DNA from: Actinernus sp. WN-2022
Lineage: Eukaryota > Cnidaria > Anthozoa > Actiniaria > Actinernidae
DNA length: 64,000 nt
Assembly (NCBI GenBank): GCA_030867875.1
Contig: JAOWCC010001634.1
Span: 34,739,867-34,803,866, forward strand
Reading direction: 5' to 3'
Shown here: piece by piece, positions 36,989 to 47,344 of the stretch
Layout of the letters: every line of letters starts with the position of its first letter
How positions within the stretch are numbered: position 1 is the first letter of the stretch
The notes under the pieces: generated by a model
Seen by the model: the letters and a program-made list of their open reading frames with translations, nothing else
What the model was told of the DNA's origin: nothing
The model's database searches: none
Translations under genes and position numbers: made by a program

Positions 36989-39900
36989 TCAATAATTCAT
37001 TATAAAGGAGTCTCTGAGAAGCTTTGCAAAACATTTCCGACTTTTGGATTTTGGGTTTTCATCAATTGAGTTCCAAACTTTAACACCTGTGTAGCGTATA
37101 CTAAATTTGCCATAATTTGTTCTTATTTTTGGGAGATAAAATGCCTTTTTGCTAGCTAGTCTAGTATTGTATTGATGAATGTTACAAACAAGGCTAAAAT
37201 AATCATTAAATGCAACAGGGAGTCTATTGTGGTGAAAATCATACATAAATAAGGCATTGTGAGTGAAAACTAAATCAAGAAATTTAAGTATACCTAATCG
37301 TTTAAACAGTGGACTAGAATGATCGTTATACTTGGAAAAAGTGATAATACGCATTGCTTTTTTCTGAAGTGTGATTAGGGGCCTAAGAGTAGAGGGGTAT
37401 GTATTTCCCCATGTACATGTGACATATGATAAAAAAGGATAAATTAGAGTATAGTATAATTGAGTCAAAATAGACAAACTGACATAATGTCGAATTTTAC
37501 ACATGATACCAACACATCGATTCACTTTCTTAGATATATGTAAGATATGATGTTTCCAACTCAAATTTGAGTCAATGAATACACCTAGGTACTTAATACT
37601 CTTTTCTTGTTTAATTTCTCTATTGTTTATGCATAATTTGACTTTATAGCTCACTGCTTTTTGAGGAGGATGGAATATGATAAAGTTCGTTTTGTCAATA
37701 TTCAATGACAGCTTATTTGTCGATAACCACTTATACACTAATCTAAGATTTTCATTAATGGAAGTTTCTAAGGCAAGTAAATTGTTATTGGAACAAAAGA
37801 GGTTGGTGTCATCTGCAAAAATATGAAAATTAAATAGTTTGCTACAGTTACAGAAATCGTTTATGTATAAAAGAAATAAAAGAGGCCCTAACACAGAGCC
37901 TTGAGGCACCCCATGTGAAATAATAGACTCCTCAGATCTGGTACTCCCAACTGAAACGAACTGACGCCTATTTTTCAAGTAGGAAACAAACCAATCACGT
38001 GCTATGCCACGAATACCATAATGATACAATTTATCAATTAAAATGTCATGATCAACAGTATCAAAAGCTTTGGAGAAGTCTAAAAAAATTCCACATGAGT
38101 ATAGCCCATCCTCAATCGCTCTTTGTATTTTATCAATTATAAGGAGAACTGCATGAGAAGTGGAATGCTTGGCACGGAATCCAAATTGATTTTCATAGAG
38201 AATGTGATTTGTATCTATAAAAGCAATTAGTCTTTTAAACATCAATTTTTCCAAGATCTTATTAAAGACGGAGAGAAGAGAAATTGGTCTGTAATTATTC
38301 AAATTTGTGATTAAGTCCTTTTTATGCACTGGAATAACCTGAGCTACCTTGAAGTGATCTGGTACAGAACCACTAGAAAATGAATAATTTATGATAATTT
38401 CAAGAGGGATTGATAGGCAGGTTTTGACAAGTTTTAATAGTCTAGTTGGAATACTATGTGGACCAGTTGCTTTTGATGCCTGGAGGTTTGATATTTCATC
38501 CTCAATTTCTCTAACAGTAACTGGAAATAAGTAAAAACTATTTAATTGTGGAGTACCCAAGAAATCCTTGGGAGTTGCCGTAGAGCTGGGAATATCTTGA
38601 GCTAGTTTTTTTCCAATATTAGAAAAGTATTTATTGAATGCTGAGGCTATTGTTGCAGGATCTTTCAGGATATGATTATTAAGTATAATCTTAGAAGGGG
38701 GACTCAAGCCCTTTGGCTTTAGGGTAATCAGTTCCTTAATCCCAGTCCAGGTGTTTTTAATATTCTGACTGTTTATCAAAAAGTAGTCTTCATAATATTT
38801 CTTTTTGCTTATTTTGAGAAGATGATTTAATTTGTTGCGATAACATTTATATTTTGCTTGATAATAGGAATTTTGAGTACTTAAAATTTTTTTGAACAGA
38901 TTATCTTTTATCTTGATTGACTTCTTAATCCCAGGAGTAATCCAAGGTTTAGACATCAATTTAATTTCGCGCCTTGAGACTTTACGAAAGGGTACATGTT
39001 TATTTATTATATCAGTAATAGTTGAATAAAATGACTGAAACAATATATTGACAGTAGTACCAGATTCACAGGGCAAAATCTTAGACCAATTAATCTCACT
39101 CATTTCTGAAAAAAGAGCGTCTTCATCCAAATTAGAGTAGTCCCTCTTATACATTTTAAAATTGCTAGGGAGAGAGGACAATTTGTTAATGATCAAAAAA
39201 TTAGGTAAATGATCTGTAATATCACTCAAAATATTACCACTAAGGGCTTGATGTTCAAGAGAATTGAAAAAAATGTTATCTATGAGTGTAGCTGAGTGAG
39301 CAGTTATTCGCGTTGGTTTCAGGATTTGTGGATGAAAAGAGTAGGAACCCAGGGTATTTATAAAATTGTCAGTATCTGCATGAGAATCAAAGTTTAGGAG
39401 ATTAACATTAAAATCACCCATTAATAGGCAGTACTTGGACTCTTTTTGGATTTTATCAATGGACTTTGAAATGTGGTCAAGAGTTTTCTCTAATTTAGAA
39501 TTTGGATGCCTATATAGTACACCACATATAATATTATGGTTTTTAGTACATTCAACTTCAATCCAAAGGGATTCAAATTCAGGTTCAGAGTTACAAAGAT
39601 CATCTCTTTTAGTGTAAGTGAGTCTGTTGTTAACAAAAAATCCCACTCCACCAGCATTAGAAAGAGTAGGCTGAGAAATGAATTGATATCCAGGAAGATC
39701 AGTGTTCAGAACACTATTGGAATTCTCTTTTATTTTGGTTTCAGAAAGGCCAATAATGGAAAAAGAGTGATGAAGTTCAGCTAAAAGTTCAGAGAGGGAT
39801 TCATAATTTGCTGCTAGGCTTCTAATGTTTAAGTGTAGTGCTGAGAATGAGTTACGTGTATCAGTAAGAGCTGTTTGAATCTCGTAATTTGAATGAAAAT

Positions 39901-40297
39901 CATGGGTTGTATAATAATCAAAGCTGGTTAAGTTTGGTAAATTCTGATCTATATCTATATTGGCTAAATTAGAGTTGGTATTGATGCTAGACATAATGTC
40001 AAAGCAAGGCAAAGATTCAAGTTTTAAGCTTGCTATTTGAGTAGAGCAAAGGCATTCAGAGTTTGAGTTGAAAGACAACTCAACTAGATCATGCTGGTCT
40101 ACATTGTGAAAGGGAAAGGTCTTTGATCTGCAAAATATGCACATCCAGAAATCATTAGATCTACAGTAGTAGTTGTACTCTTTGATAGATAGAACAGTGC
40201 ATTTCTGATGAAACCATTTCAAACATATATCACACTGAATGCCTCTGCAGTTGTCTTTCACAACTTTTCTACAATTGGGACAGTAAGATGCCTCCAT
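36989..40297 (-). CDS. LINE ORF2: PHD finger, AP-like endonuclease, reverse transcriptase (1,102 aa)
   Basis: Residues 6-57 form a PHD/zinc-ribbon-like finger (CPNC, CDIC, WFHQKC, CIFC). Residues ~151-365 are an exonuclease-endonuclease-phosphatase domain with LHLNIRSL, LSETKI, MGDFNVN and ATLIDNIFF. Residues ~640-880 are the reverse transcriptase: YRPISLLSVF, FLDFSKAFDTVDH with catalytic Asp740, GVPQGSVLGPLLF and FADD at 827-830. The C-terminal ~200 residues carry the usual YLGVFIDSNLSW region and end FAKLLRDSF. It would nick target DNA and copy its own RNA by target-primed reverse transcription. No frame interruption is visible, so the insertion is young or the source was recently active. 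It lies 80 bp downstream of ORF1. I place it in the CR1/L2/Daphne-like group without phylogeny. Confidence 0.9.
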   Translation of the reverse strand: MEASYCPNCRKVVKDNCRGIQCDICLKWFHQKCTVLSIKEYNYYCRSNDFWMCIFCRSKTFPFHNVDQHDLVELSFNSNSECLCSTQIASLKLESLPCFDIMSSINTNSNLANIDIDQNLPNLTSFDYYTTHDFHSNYEIQTALTDTRNSFSALHLNIRSLAANYESLSELLAELHHSFSIIGLSETKIKENSNSVLNTDLPGYQFISQPTLSNAGGVGFFVNNRLTYTKRDDLCNSEPEFESLWIEVECTKNHNIICGVLYRHPNSKLEKTLDHISKSIDKIQKESKYCLLMGDFNVNLLNFDSHADTDNFINTLGSYSFHPQILKPTRITAHSATLIDNIFFNSLEHQALSGNILSDITDHLPNFLIINKLSSLPSNFKMYKRDYSNLDEDALFSEMSEINWSKILPCESGTTVNILFQSFYSTITDIINKHVPFRKVSRREIKLMSKPWITPGIKKSIKIKDNLFKKILSTQNSYYQAKYKCYRNKLNHLLKISKKKYYEDYFLINSQNIKNTWTGIKELITLKPKGLSPPSKIILNNHILKDPATIASAFNKYFSNIGKKLAQDIPSSTATPKDFLGTPQLNSFYLFPVTVREIEDEISNLQASKATGPHSIPTRLLKLVKTCLSIPLEIIINYSFSSGSVPDHFKVAQVIPVHKKDLITNLNNYRPISLLSVFNKILEKLMFKRLIAFIDTNHILYENQFGFRAKHSTSHAVLLIIDKIQRAIEDGLYSCGIFLDFSKAFDTVDHDILIDKLYHYGIRGIARDWFVSYLKNRRQFVSVGSTRSEESIISHGVPQGSVLGPLLFLLYINDFCNCSKLFNFHIFADDTNLFCSNNNLLALETSINENLRLVYKWLSTNKLSLNIDKTNFIIFHPPQKAVSYKVKLCINNREIKQEKSIKYLGVFIDSNLSWKHHILHISKKVNRCVGIMCKIRHYVSLSILTQLYYTLIYPFLSYVTCTWGNTYPSTLRPLITLQKKAMRIITFSKYNDHSSPLFKRLGILKFLDLVFTHNALFMYDFHHNRLPVAFNDYFSLVCNIHQYNTRLASKKAFYLPKIRTNYGKFSIRYTGVKVWNSIDENPKSKSRKCFAKLLRDSFIMNY

Positions 40298-40377
40298 TTA
40301 ATAATATAATATTAACACTATAGCACTAATCTCAGTCGGTTGTGAAATTGGTACAGTATTTCTGACTTTACTTAACT

Positions 40378-41125
40378 TCATGGTACTCTGCCTTGTTGGT
40401 CTGCTGCCTTCAGCTTTGCCAGATCGCTGATTGAGCTAATTAACATAGATCGACTTTCCTTATCTTTGCGTAGGTATATTCGACCATTTGCAGTGGAGAT
40501 AAACTTGTACTTAAGCTCCTTCTTGACAGCTAGAGTAGCTTTGAAGAGATCTTTCCTCCCTTGAGTCAAGCTTTCTGAAATGTAGATGCTGCTGCCCGGC
40601 ATGCTCTCGAAGCCCTCGAGGTCGCTCGACATTTTCCCTTTCAACTTGAAGCGAGCTCTGTAGAACTGTTCACGTACAACTCTCCTAACGAACTTTACCA
40701 TAATCACGGTCGGAGATTGAGCCCAGGCTTGATCTCGCGACTTAGTGTGGCTAGGAAGTCTGTGACTAATTGAGATGTCCCTCTCGTCCATTTCAACATC
40801 GATTAATTCGGCAACCTTGAGGACTACATCACTCGTGTCTTCACGCTGGCTTGAGCACGGTATACCTTTTATTTCAAGACATTCTCGCCTCAAATATTGT
40901 TCTTGATCATCGCTCACTGTCTGTTGCTGCTTGACAGTATTTGTGAGAGTAAACACGTGATTTGAGACAGTTCATCTCGCTTTGTAGTTCGGTCTTCTCT
41001 TGCTCTAGTCTTGCTATCTTTGTAATGGCTTCTTCGAACTTCTCATTCATAAATTGCACAGATTGCAAAATTGGATCTAATTTCTTATCAAATAAAGCTT
41101 CTAACTCTTCCTTTGTGATGTTCAT
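40378..41125 (-). pseudogene. LINE ORF1: coiled-coil and L1-ORF1-like nucleic-acid-binding protein, frameshifted
   Basis: The frame starting at 41125 encodes an N-terminal coiled coil (heptad-rich, roughly residues 5-60) and breaks near 40945-40955. The adjacent frame then continues to 40378 with an RRM-like region (LEIKGIP, ISISHRLP, VIMVKFVRR) and a basic C-terminus. A single-base indel explains both halves. ORF1 proteins of this kind coat LINE RNA. Because ORF2 is intact, ORF1 is the only visible defect. Confidence 0.8.
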
Positions 41126-41459
41126 ATTTAGATAAAAGCAAAAATATAACACTTAGAGACAAATATAACACTAGAAATGTACAGAGAAATGTCTAAATAT
41201 TGGAGCTAAGCGAAACACCACCATCTTGGCCCCCTACAAATGAAACAGCAGTTAAAAGAAAACTGTTAAGCTCTAACCGTAACATGATATTCGTTCAAGA
41301 CTGGGCACCAGCTCACAGCTAAGGCCACGCATTGCCACACATGGTGCGAAAAGAACTTGCCGAATTTTATTGAAAAAGCAGAATGGCCAGCTAACTCACC
41401 AGGCATCAACCCGATCGAGAATCTTTGGGGTAAAATAGATGAATTCGCATACAAAGATC

Positions 41460-42260
41460 TACCCTGGTGCCAGAGGTTCTAGGTTTTGGTTCTAGGTTTT
41501 GTCTAGGTTAGGTTAAGGCGCGAAGCGCCGTCATCGAGGAGCGAAGAGAACCTCTGGTCAAATCTGTTGAGAATCTCACTTCTATGCGCTTAGTTTGAAA
41601 TCGAGGCGAGTCAAACCGGTTTTGCGGCCTATAACCCGTCAAACTGCGACGACCAATGTTTTGATTTCACACACGAACAATTGCACGTGGCGCTGTGAAG
41701 CATGAAATGACAACCGTAGTGTGGTTCTATATATGGCTACTCTGGACAGTGAAAAAAGTGCCTCGTGCTAGAATTTGCTGTCGTGCTGTAGACCGTTTGT
41801 TCACGGGAACGACTTGAAATATCGGCAACTTGCCGGCAACCTGTCGGAAGCACAGCGAAGACGTCTTTACGTTTTATAAACTCGTACAGTGCCTCTTCTT
41901 GTTTTGCCTTCAATTTAGTAATCTCCGGAAACTTTGAAGCCAACGTAAACTTCACAGCGTCCCCAAAAATACTCAAAAACTCTTTTGAGTCGCGGTTGGA
42001 AGTAAAACCACATACAGTTGTCGTAAAACCGGTTTGAAGTGGTAGGCCAATGACAATTGCTGTTGTATCAAGCACTCACGGTCGCGCTTGGTAATGAGTA
42101 GATAAGCCAATCGGAGACAAGGTTCAAAATCTGAACCTAGCTTCTGCATGGAAGTGAGATTCTCAACGGATTTGACCAGAGGTTCTCTTCTCTCCCTCTC
42201 GTCGCTTCGTGCCTTAACCTAACCTAGAAAAAAAACCTAGAACCTCTGGCAACCAGGGTA
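41460..42260. mobile_element. Deletion derivative of a second Academ-like family, 9-bp TSD
   Basis: 801 bp, with inverted ends TACCCTGGTxGCCAGAGGTT and similarity continuing about 120 bp inward to 'gaagtgagattctcaac'. It is flanked by a perfect 9-bp acaaagatc (41451-41459 and 42261-42269). The interior holds the start of a RecQ-like helicase on the minus strand. It therefore links this TIR family to helicase-bearing transposons like the one at 7441-20890, which has different ends (TAGCCTGTTCACAGGC) but the same TSD length and the same leading T. Confidence 0.85.
41737..42075 (-). pseudogene. RecQ-like helicase N-terminal fragment inside the derivative
   Basis: Residues ~47-80 read FPEITKLKAKQEEAL...DVFAVLPTGC, aligning with the exon 1 region of the helicase at 20530 (LRREQEECL...DVFASLPTGFGKS). 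The frame leaves the helicase alignment directly after the Walker A start and no other motif follows. It is a truncated remnant, not a functional gene. Confidence 0.75.
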
Positions 42261-42547
42261 ACAAAGATCCTGTCCCGAAGACAATGAAAGAACTCACTCT
42301 GAAAAGACGGCTCAAGCAAGCATGGAAAAACGTCCTGTTTTCAACGCTACGAGATTTATCTCACTCGATGCCGTGGCGGCTACGAAAAGTGATAAAAACA
42401 AAGGAGGCCATGCAGGCTACTGAAATTACGTATACAAATAGTGTACATAGCAGGAAAGAACTCCTAGTACTTTAAGTTATATAGCGCTTGTTGATCAAAA
42501 GTTATTTTAGTTGAAATCAGAGGAACGAACTTTTGGGACACCCTGTA

Positions 42548-45500
42548 TATTCACTGTATGTGTACTATGTGTTAATATATTTATATGTATATATTTAAAG
42601 AAAAAGACTTAATTAAAATTATTGGAATAAAATATAATAAGTAAGTCTTTTTCTCTTCTTGTATATTCACTTTGTAACTCTGTAATCATAAGTCTACATA
42701 CTGTTTTTGTTCTAATAGATTTCGTAGAAATCAGGCTCTATTGTTCGTAAGTTCTATACATGTATGTAACCAAATCTACTTGCTATCCAACCATTTACGG
42801 CAGTCAACTCGAAACTGTGTACTTCTGCAAACAAATATTTTTAATGACCACAATATCAGACTAATCAAAACATTGCTCACTTGCAACGATTCATGGGTGC
42901 ACACGGGGTCACAGGTATAGTAACGCAATGGGCTGCTTTTGCAGCTTCACGCGGCATTTACACAGGTAACCCGAAACAATTAAGACGATAACAGAATTTG
43001 TTTATAATTGTAAATGTTGGTTAATTAAATGATGAAACGCTAGCTAGTGTACTCGTGTTCACTCGTGTGGTGTTCTAGATCAGATCCTCATAGTATTTGG
43101 ATGCAATTTGTTTTGGGCTGGTACCGCACTGATACACAGGTAACCCGAAACAACTAAGACGATAAAACAATTATTATTATTACAGAGGAGTGTTCCTCTT
43201 CCCACAATATATTGTCATACAACACTTTAGACGGAAGAGTTATTTTTAGCATAGCGTTTCCGGCGAGAAGGAACGAAGCCGTCACTTTTAAGCAATCAGG
43301 ATGCACTGAAAATTTGTAATTAATACGATTCAAACTGCTAAAAAATACTAAAGCGCAAGAGAACAAAAGACAACGTAATTGCATACCAGAATTGAACTTC
43401 ACGGCTATAAATAGACACACCAGAATTTGTTTTTAATTGTAAATGTTGGTTAATTAAATGATGAAACGCTAGCTAGTGTACTCGTGTTCACTCATGTGGA
43501 GTTTTAGATCAGATGATCATAGTATTTGGATCCTAGTATTTTTGGACTACCTGTGTTATCCCAGGGTAGCCTGGCTTTCTTGAAGTCGCTCGTGTTCTGA
43601 CTCGTGTGGAGTTTTATATGAGATCGACTGTGTGCGTACTTTCATATCTGATTGTGCGTTGTAATGTGCCAAACACGCAGGTCTTTGAGATCATCCGCGT
43701 TACAAAAGATACGCCGGAGTTCAAGCTGCGTGCAGCTTCTTGTTATTATTATTTTTGTTCTGTCCTGTAAATTTTTTGATCAGTCCAGACCTTTGCCGCT
43801 AACAATGTTTTAGAGAGTTTAAGGCTACAGTCACGTCATGAAGTACTTAATTTGCCTCAATCGTCTCTCTAACCGAATTATTAAACTGGAGGAAGTATTG
43901 TTGATTCAGGCGAAACTACGGCGCCTTCTAGTCTAGGACCGTATGCGTCATTGATAAAGGCAACATCGAACTGAAAACATAGCTATCAAAATACAATCCG
44001 GGATCAGATCTTCTAGGCAGACGGTAGATAAGAGGTCAAGCATTTAGACAAAACCAATTAAAGTAAATGACAAGAGATCAATTTCGTCTGATATGACCAA
44101 GCTTTAATCTCATACAAGCGTTCAACGAAGATACTGTTTAGGGTTCATGCTTCACGAAAAATCTATTCTCTAAAGATTGTCCACTTGCAGCGGACTCTGC
44201 CACGCTTTGTATCTTTTGTCGCGAACTGTTGACTTGCGTGGAAATTACGTGTCTGAAAAAAGAAAGGGATTGGAACTGAGATTTATTTCGTGTAATCGAT
44301 CGATCGCGATACGGCTCAGTGGGGCAACTACACAAACAAGAAGCATGAAGCCGGCAAAGAGAGAGGAAAAAGTACTTGAAATGCACAGCGCTAGCTGAAG
44401 TAGGGAATATATATAATATCTGAGACGTTATGTTACTGTGAAGAGGATCAACATTCGAGTTTTGTGGCTTGAGAAAGTCTTCTGCTGTGACTCGTGAGAG
44501 AAATTGGAAAAGATCTAGCTGTTTCATCAAATTTATTGAAAGCTACGGGCTTACTTTATGAGTTTATTATTCATTGTGGAATGAAAGGAAACAGGTTAGC
44601 TGAAAGTTAAGTTCGAGGTAGGCTTCGAGTTTCATTCCGATTCAGTGCATATACATGTGCATGAAGGTAGGATGCTGTCAACAACACTACCAAAAGATCC
44701 AAAACGAAAGATTCAATTACGTAAGTACTGTAAGTAAACTCTTTTTGATTTGAATAAATTTCCTCTCAGTTTGTCTGTTAATGTACGTTTTCTTCTTTTT
44801 AACATCTCTGTGATTTAGAGTACGCGTACCTCAGAATAAATTATTTCAAAGGTCTACTGAACTCTTGTGTTGATAAGCGCAAATGTTTTTGTAAAACAGT
44901 CTGTGAGTTTGAGAAGCGAACTTAGAAGAGCTTTCTCATTAGGAATTACAATTTTTTTCTTGCTATGAAATTTATGTTTCATTTCACATTTATTCATACA
45001 GTTTTAGTCGGACATTTCCCCGAGTTTTTGATCTATTTTCAATCAAATTCAAAGTCTGAATATGTCATTGTATTGCATTTATACACTTGAATTGCCAGTA
45101 TTCTGTTGTTCAAAACCTGCGTTATCATAGTCATGTCATAAAAGCAATTAATAGACCAGACTTTTTTATGCCGTTCTCACTGGCTTAAAGCACGACTTGG
45201 GATGTTGGGAGCTAGAACACTCGAAATGCTTCCAAATCACGCGTCTTCGGCTTATGATTTTCAAGCATTTCTCTCAGAAACTAGATATCGCCCTAAATTA
45301 TAACTGATTGTGCGTGTGTTCTAACAGCGATCTGACTGTTTCCATACTAATAGCGATGTCAACACAGGTAGCCCGAAAATTCAAAGATAGGCTACCTTAC
45401 TGAAAACACAGGTGACCCGACACAACTGAGCCAAGCTAGGATAACACAGGTAGCCCGGATATATAAAGAGAGGGTACCGCACTGGTAACACAGGTAATCC

Positions 45501-45924
45501 GAAATAACTAAGTGCAACACAGGTAGAACCAAAATACATAGTGAGGACAGGCAACCTGAAACCGTGCTAAGACCGATAAAATAAATTTATAAATTATAAA
45601 TTTTGTTAATTAAATTAATTGATCAACTGTTAAAGCAGGAGGCATGCACAACGATACGCACAACGTTTGTACAGCGTTTAAAGGCACAACATTCGAACAG
45701 TGACGACATTCGAAATCGTAAGTAAACTCTTTTTGATTTCAATTCCTCTCAATTTGTCTGTTAAAGACTCTATGTCGACCGGCATGCAATGCGGGCGCTT
45801 TGGAGGTTTCGTATCATACGAAACCTCGAATTTTAGCGAGTTAGACGGTATGGTTCAGTAATCTTCTTCCATCCTTGTAATCATAGCGACTTTTTGGAAA
45901 AAATTACTCTCAAAAGACGTATAA
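42548..45924. other. Repeat-rich stretch without a supportable gene
   Basis: Contains a ~110-bp direct duplication (42996-43105 and 43424-43535), two ~55-bp copies of 'gtaagtaaactctttttgat' (near 44728 and 45716), and many scattered copies of an 'acacaggtarcccgaaa' word (42960, 43135, 45363-45510). Open frames here have no recognisable domains. Confidence 0.55.
42996..43535 (+). repeat. Direct duplication (~110 bp) with ~320 bp between
   Basis: The segment starting 'cagaatttgtttataattg' at 42996 recurs at 43424 with few changes, including 'gaaacgctagctagtgtac'. The intervening DNA is not recognised. Confidence 0.75.
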
Positions 45925-46175
45925 GGGACCATTCATTATTTATGCCAGGGGGTGGGCTGGCAAGAATGAGGGGGGGCCCACGATAAATTCAGGACACTCG
46001 AGGGGGGGTCATCAGAAAATATGGAAACAAATGTGGGGGTGGGGGGCTATTTTTCAAATTACATCTAGAGGGGTCATGAGTTTTTGCTTTTCCTTGGAAG
46101 GGGGTCAAGAGGTTTTGTTTAGGCTTATGATGGATCTTGCCAGCCCACCCCCTGGCATAAATAATGAATGGTCCC
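45925..46175. mobile_element. Harbinger-like MITE with TAA duplication
   Basis: Inverted ends GGGACCATTCATTATTTATG and complement, about 40 bp each, enclose 251 bp in total. TAA flanks both sides (45922-45924 and 46176-46178). Confidence 0.8.
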
Positions 46176-46630
46176 TAAGTCAATCAGTTAACTTTACATT
46201 AAGTTATTTCGCAAAAATCATTCAATTCTATACTCTTGTTAGACCTGTTATGAGTCATGAGTTTAGAGTCGTCCATCTTAGATGGCGTCCAAGGAACCAA
46301 AACGGCAACTAGGTAGAGGAGGCGGTGTCACAGCGTTTTGTGTTCCCAGCGATTTATGTTCCTGGGGGAGGGGTGGGGGTACACAAATCGCTAGCGTTTT
46401 GTGTTCCAAGCCGAGAACGCTAGTTAAAACATGGAAAATAAGTCTTCCTATTTTACTTAGCCAAGGGTAACGCTTGTAAGAAGTTACACTCGTTCTCAAT
46501 AACACGTGCAGGTTCGAAACGAAACTCCTGACTTCGAAGTCGTTTCTGGTGGATGTCAATCAAACGGTTCCCATTGGGTTTGAAGTGAGCCGTTGTGTGA
46601 GTAAATTCGGGAAACTAGCATTTTATAAAC

Positions 46631-46950
46631 ATGGCAAAGTCTTTCCCAAAGTCGCTTAGATGGAGAGTAATCATGCTTAGAGCCAAGGGTTTGCAAAATA
46701 GGGAAATCACATAAACTTTATGTGTGAGCGAGCGGTTTGTGTATAAGACCAAAATAGGGAAATCGCATAAACTTTATGTGTGAGCGAGCGGTTTGTGTAT
46801 AAGATCATAATAGGGAAATCGCATAAACTTTATGTGTGAGCGAGCGGTTTGTGTATAAGATCAAAATAGGGAAATCGCATAAACGTTATGTGTGATCATG
46901 AGCGAGCGGTTTGTGTATAAGATCAAAATAGGGAAATCGCAAATCGCATA
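46631..46950 (+). pseudogene. Transposase N-terminus with tandemly amplified HTH segment
   Basis: From ATG 46631 the frame reads a Tc1/IS630-like start (KSLRWRVIMLRAKGLQNREI) and stops at TAA. The same frame then continues with a LCVSERFVYK-like recognition helix. A 56-bp unit covering exactly this stretch is repeated about four times to 46950. It is a dead transposase fragment carrying a minisatellite. Confidence 0.6.
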
Positions 46951-46957
46951 TTACTCT

Positions 46958-47017
46958 CTCAAATTACGAAACGCGATCTAGTGACTTATTGGATGAGCTA
47001 GGCTGGGAAAAACTGGA
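46958..47017 (+). pseudogene. LINE reverse-transcriptase fragment, left of the Polinton
   Basis: Reads ETRSSDLLDELGWEKLE, the region before the C-terminus of a CR1/L2-type reverse transcriptase. It is continued in frame at 62978-63202 on the other side of the Polinton, where HRRTRQLAILMYKIRNNL follows. The last six bases (47012-47017, actgga) are the Polinton target duplication. Confidence 0.75.
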
Positions 47018-47018
47018 G

Positions 47019-47152
47019 TAGTATAGGTGGAGTCAAAATTATACCACTTTTTTCTTGCACAAGGGCGTCATAAAGTGAATTCAGAAATCCACTTTATGAC
47101 GCCCTTGCACAACAAAAAAGTTGTATAATTTTGACTCCACCTATACTACTAG
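47019..47152. repeat. Terminal hairpin inside the left TIR
   Basis: The ~60-bp arms ('tagtataggtggagtcaaaa', 'aagggcgtcataaagtg' and complements) face each other across a ~12-nt loop. The same hairpin is present in the right TIR (about 62838-62970). Its orientation relative to the terminus could matter for protein-primed replication or end protection (inference). Confidence 0.9.
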
Positions 47153-47309
47153 GGGGTACTAAGGGTCATCCAAATTGTCACTAGACATTCTTACACATAA
47201 AAAATCCAAAGTGAGAATCCTATTAGAGATATGATTACATATAGTTATATCGACATCGATTGTCCCGCAACATTCTTGCACATAAAAATCCAAACTTGAG
47301 TATCTGTTA

Positions 47310-47344
47310 GAGCTATCCTAACGTATAGTTATACCGAAGAGAAA
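47310..47344 (+). promoter_or_regulatory. Putative promoter and leader of the left-end gene (TIR-encoded)
   Basis: 'gtatagttatacc' followed by gaagagaaaATG. An almost identical copy drives PolB at the other end. A TATAGTTATA-like word recurs before several other Polinton genes. Confidence 0.55.

Larger units (their letters stand above)
36630..41237 (-). mobile_element. Nearly full-length non-LTR retrotransposon (PHD-EEP-RT type)
   Basis: Minus-strand element of about 4.6 kb. The 5' UTR lies near 41126-41237, with a CCAAGATGGTGG motif close to its start. ORF1 (41125-40378) is frameshifted and ORF2 (40297-36989) is intact. The 3' UTR ends in a (TTGA)n tail (plus strand 'atcaatcaatcaatcaag' at 36629-36646). 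It is inserted in a mariner element. End coordinates are good to about 10 bp because no clean target duplication was resolved. Confidence 0.85.
35318..42474 (+). pseudogene. Mariner/Tc1-type transposase pseudogene in four pieces
   Basis: Piece 1 (35318-35442) encodes an N-terminal helix-turn-helix (SGLSVQEIAKNTKKN). Piece 2 (36035-~36629) holds the middle, with several stops and frame changes. Piece 3 (~41237-41459) carries the DDE block, with FVQDWAPAH (second catalytic Asp region) and the WPANSPGINPIENLWGK-type block split by a one-base frame change. Piece 4 (42270-42474) is the C-terminus. At the Academ-like and foldback insertion points the frame is restored exactly if the insertion and one target copy are discounted, so those insertions did not delete sequence. 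The middle piece shows the gene is inactive regardless of the insertions. Confidence 0.85.
35060..42545 (+). mobile_element. Tc1/mariner-type transposon split by three nested insertions
   Basis: Termini CAGGGTGTCCCAAAAGTTCG at 35060 and the complement ending at 42545, inverted over about 27 bp and each flanked by TA (35058-35059 and 42546-42547). Removing three insertions leaves about 1.47 kb, normal for the superfamily. The insertions are the foldback element 35443-36027, the LINE ~36630-41237 and the Academ-like derivative 41460-42260. The interior is a decayed transposase gene on the plus strand. Confidence 0.9.
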
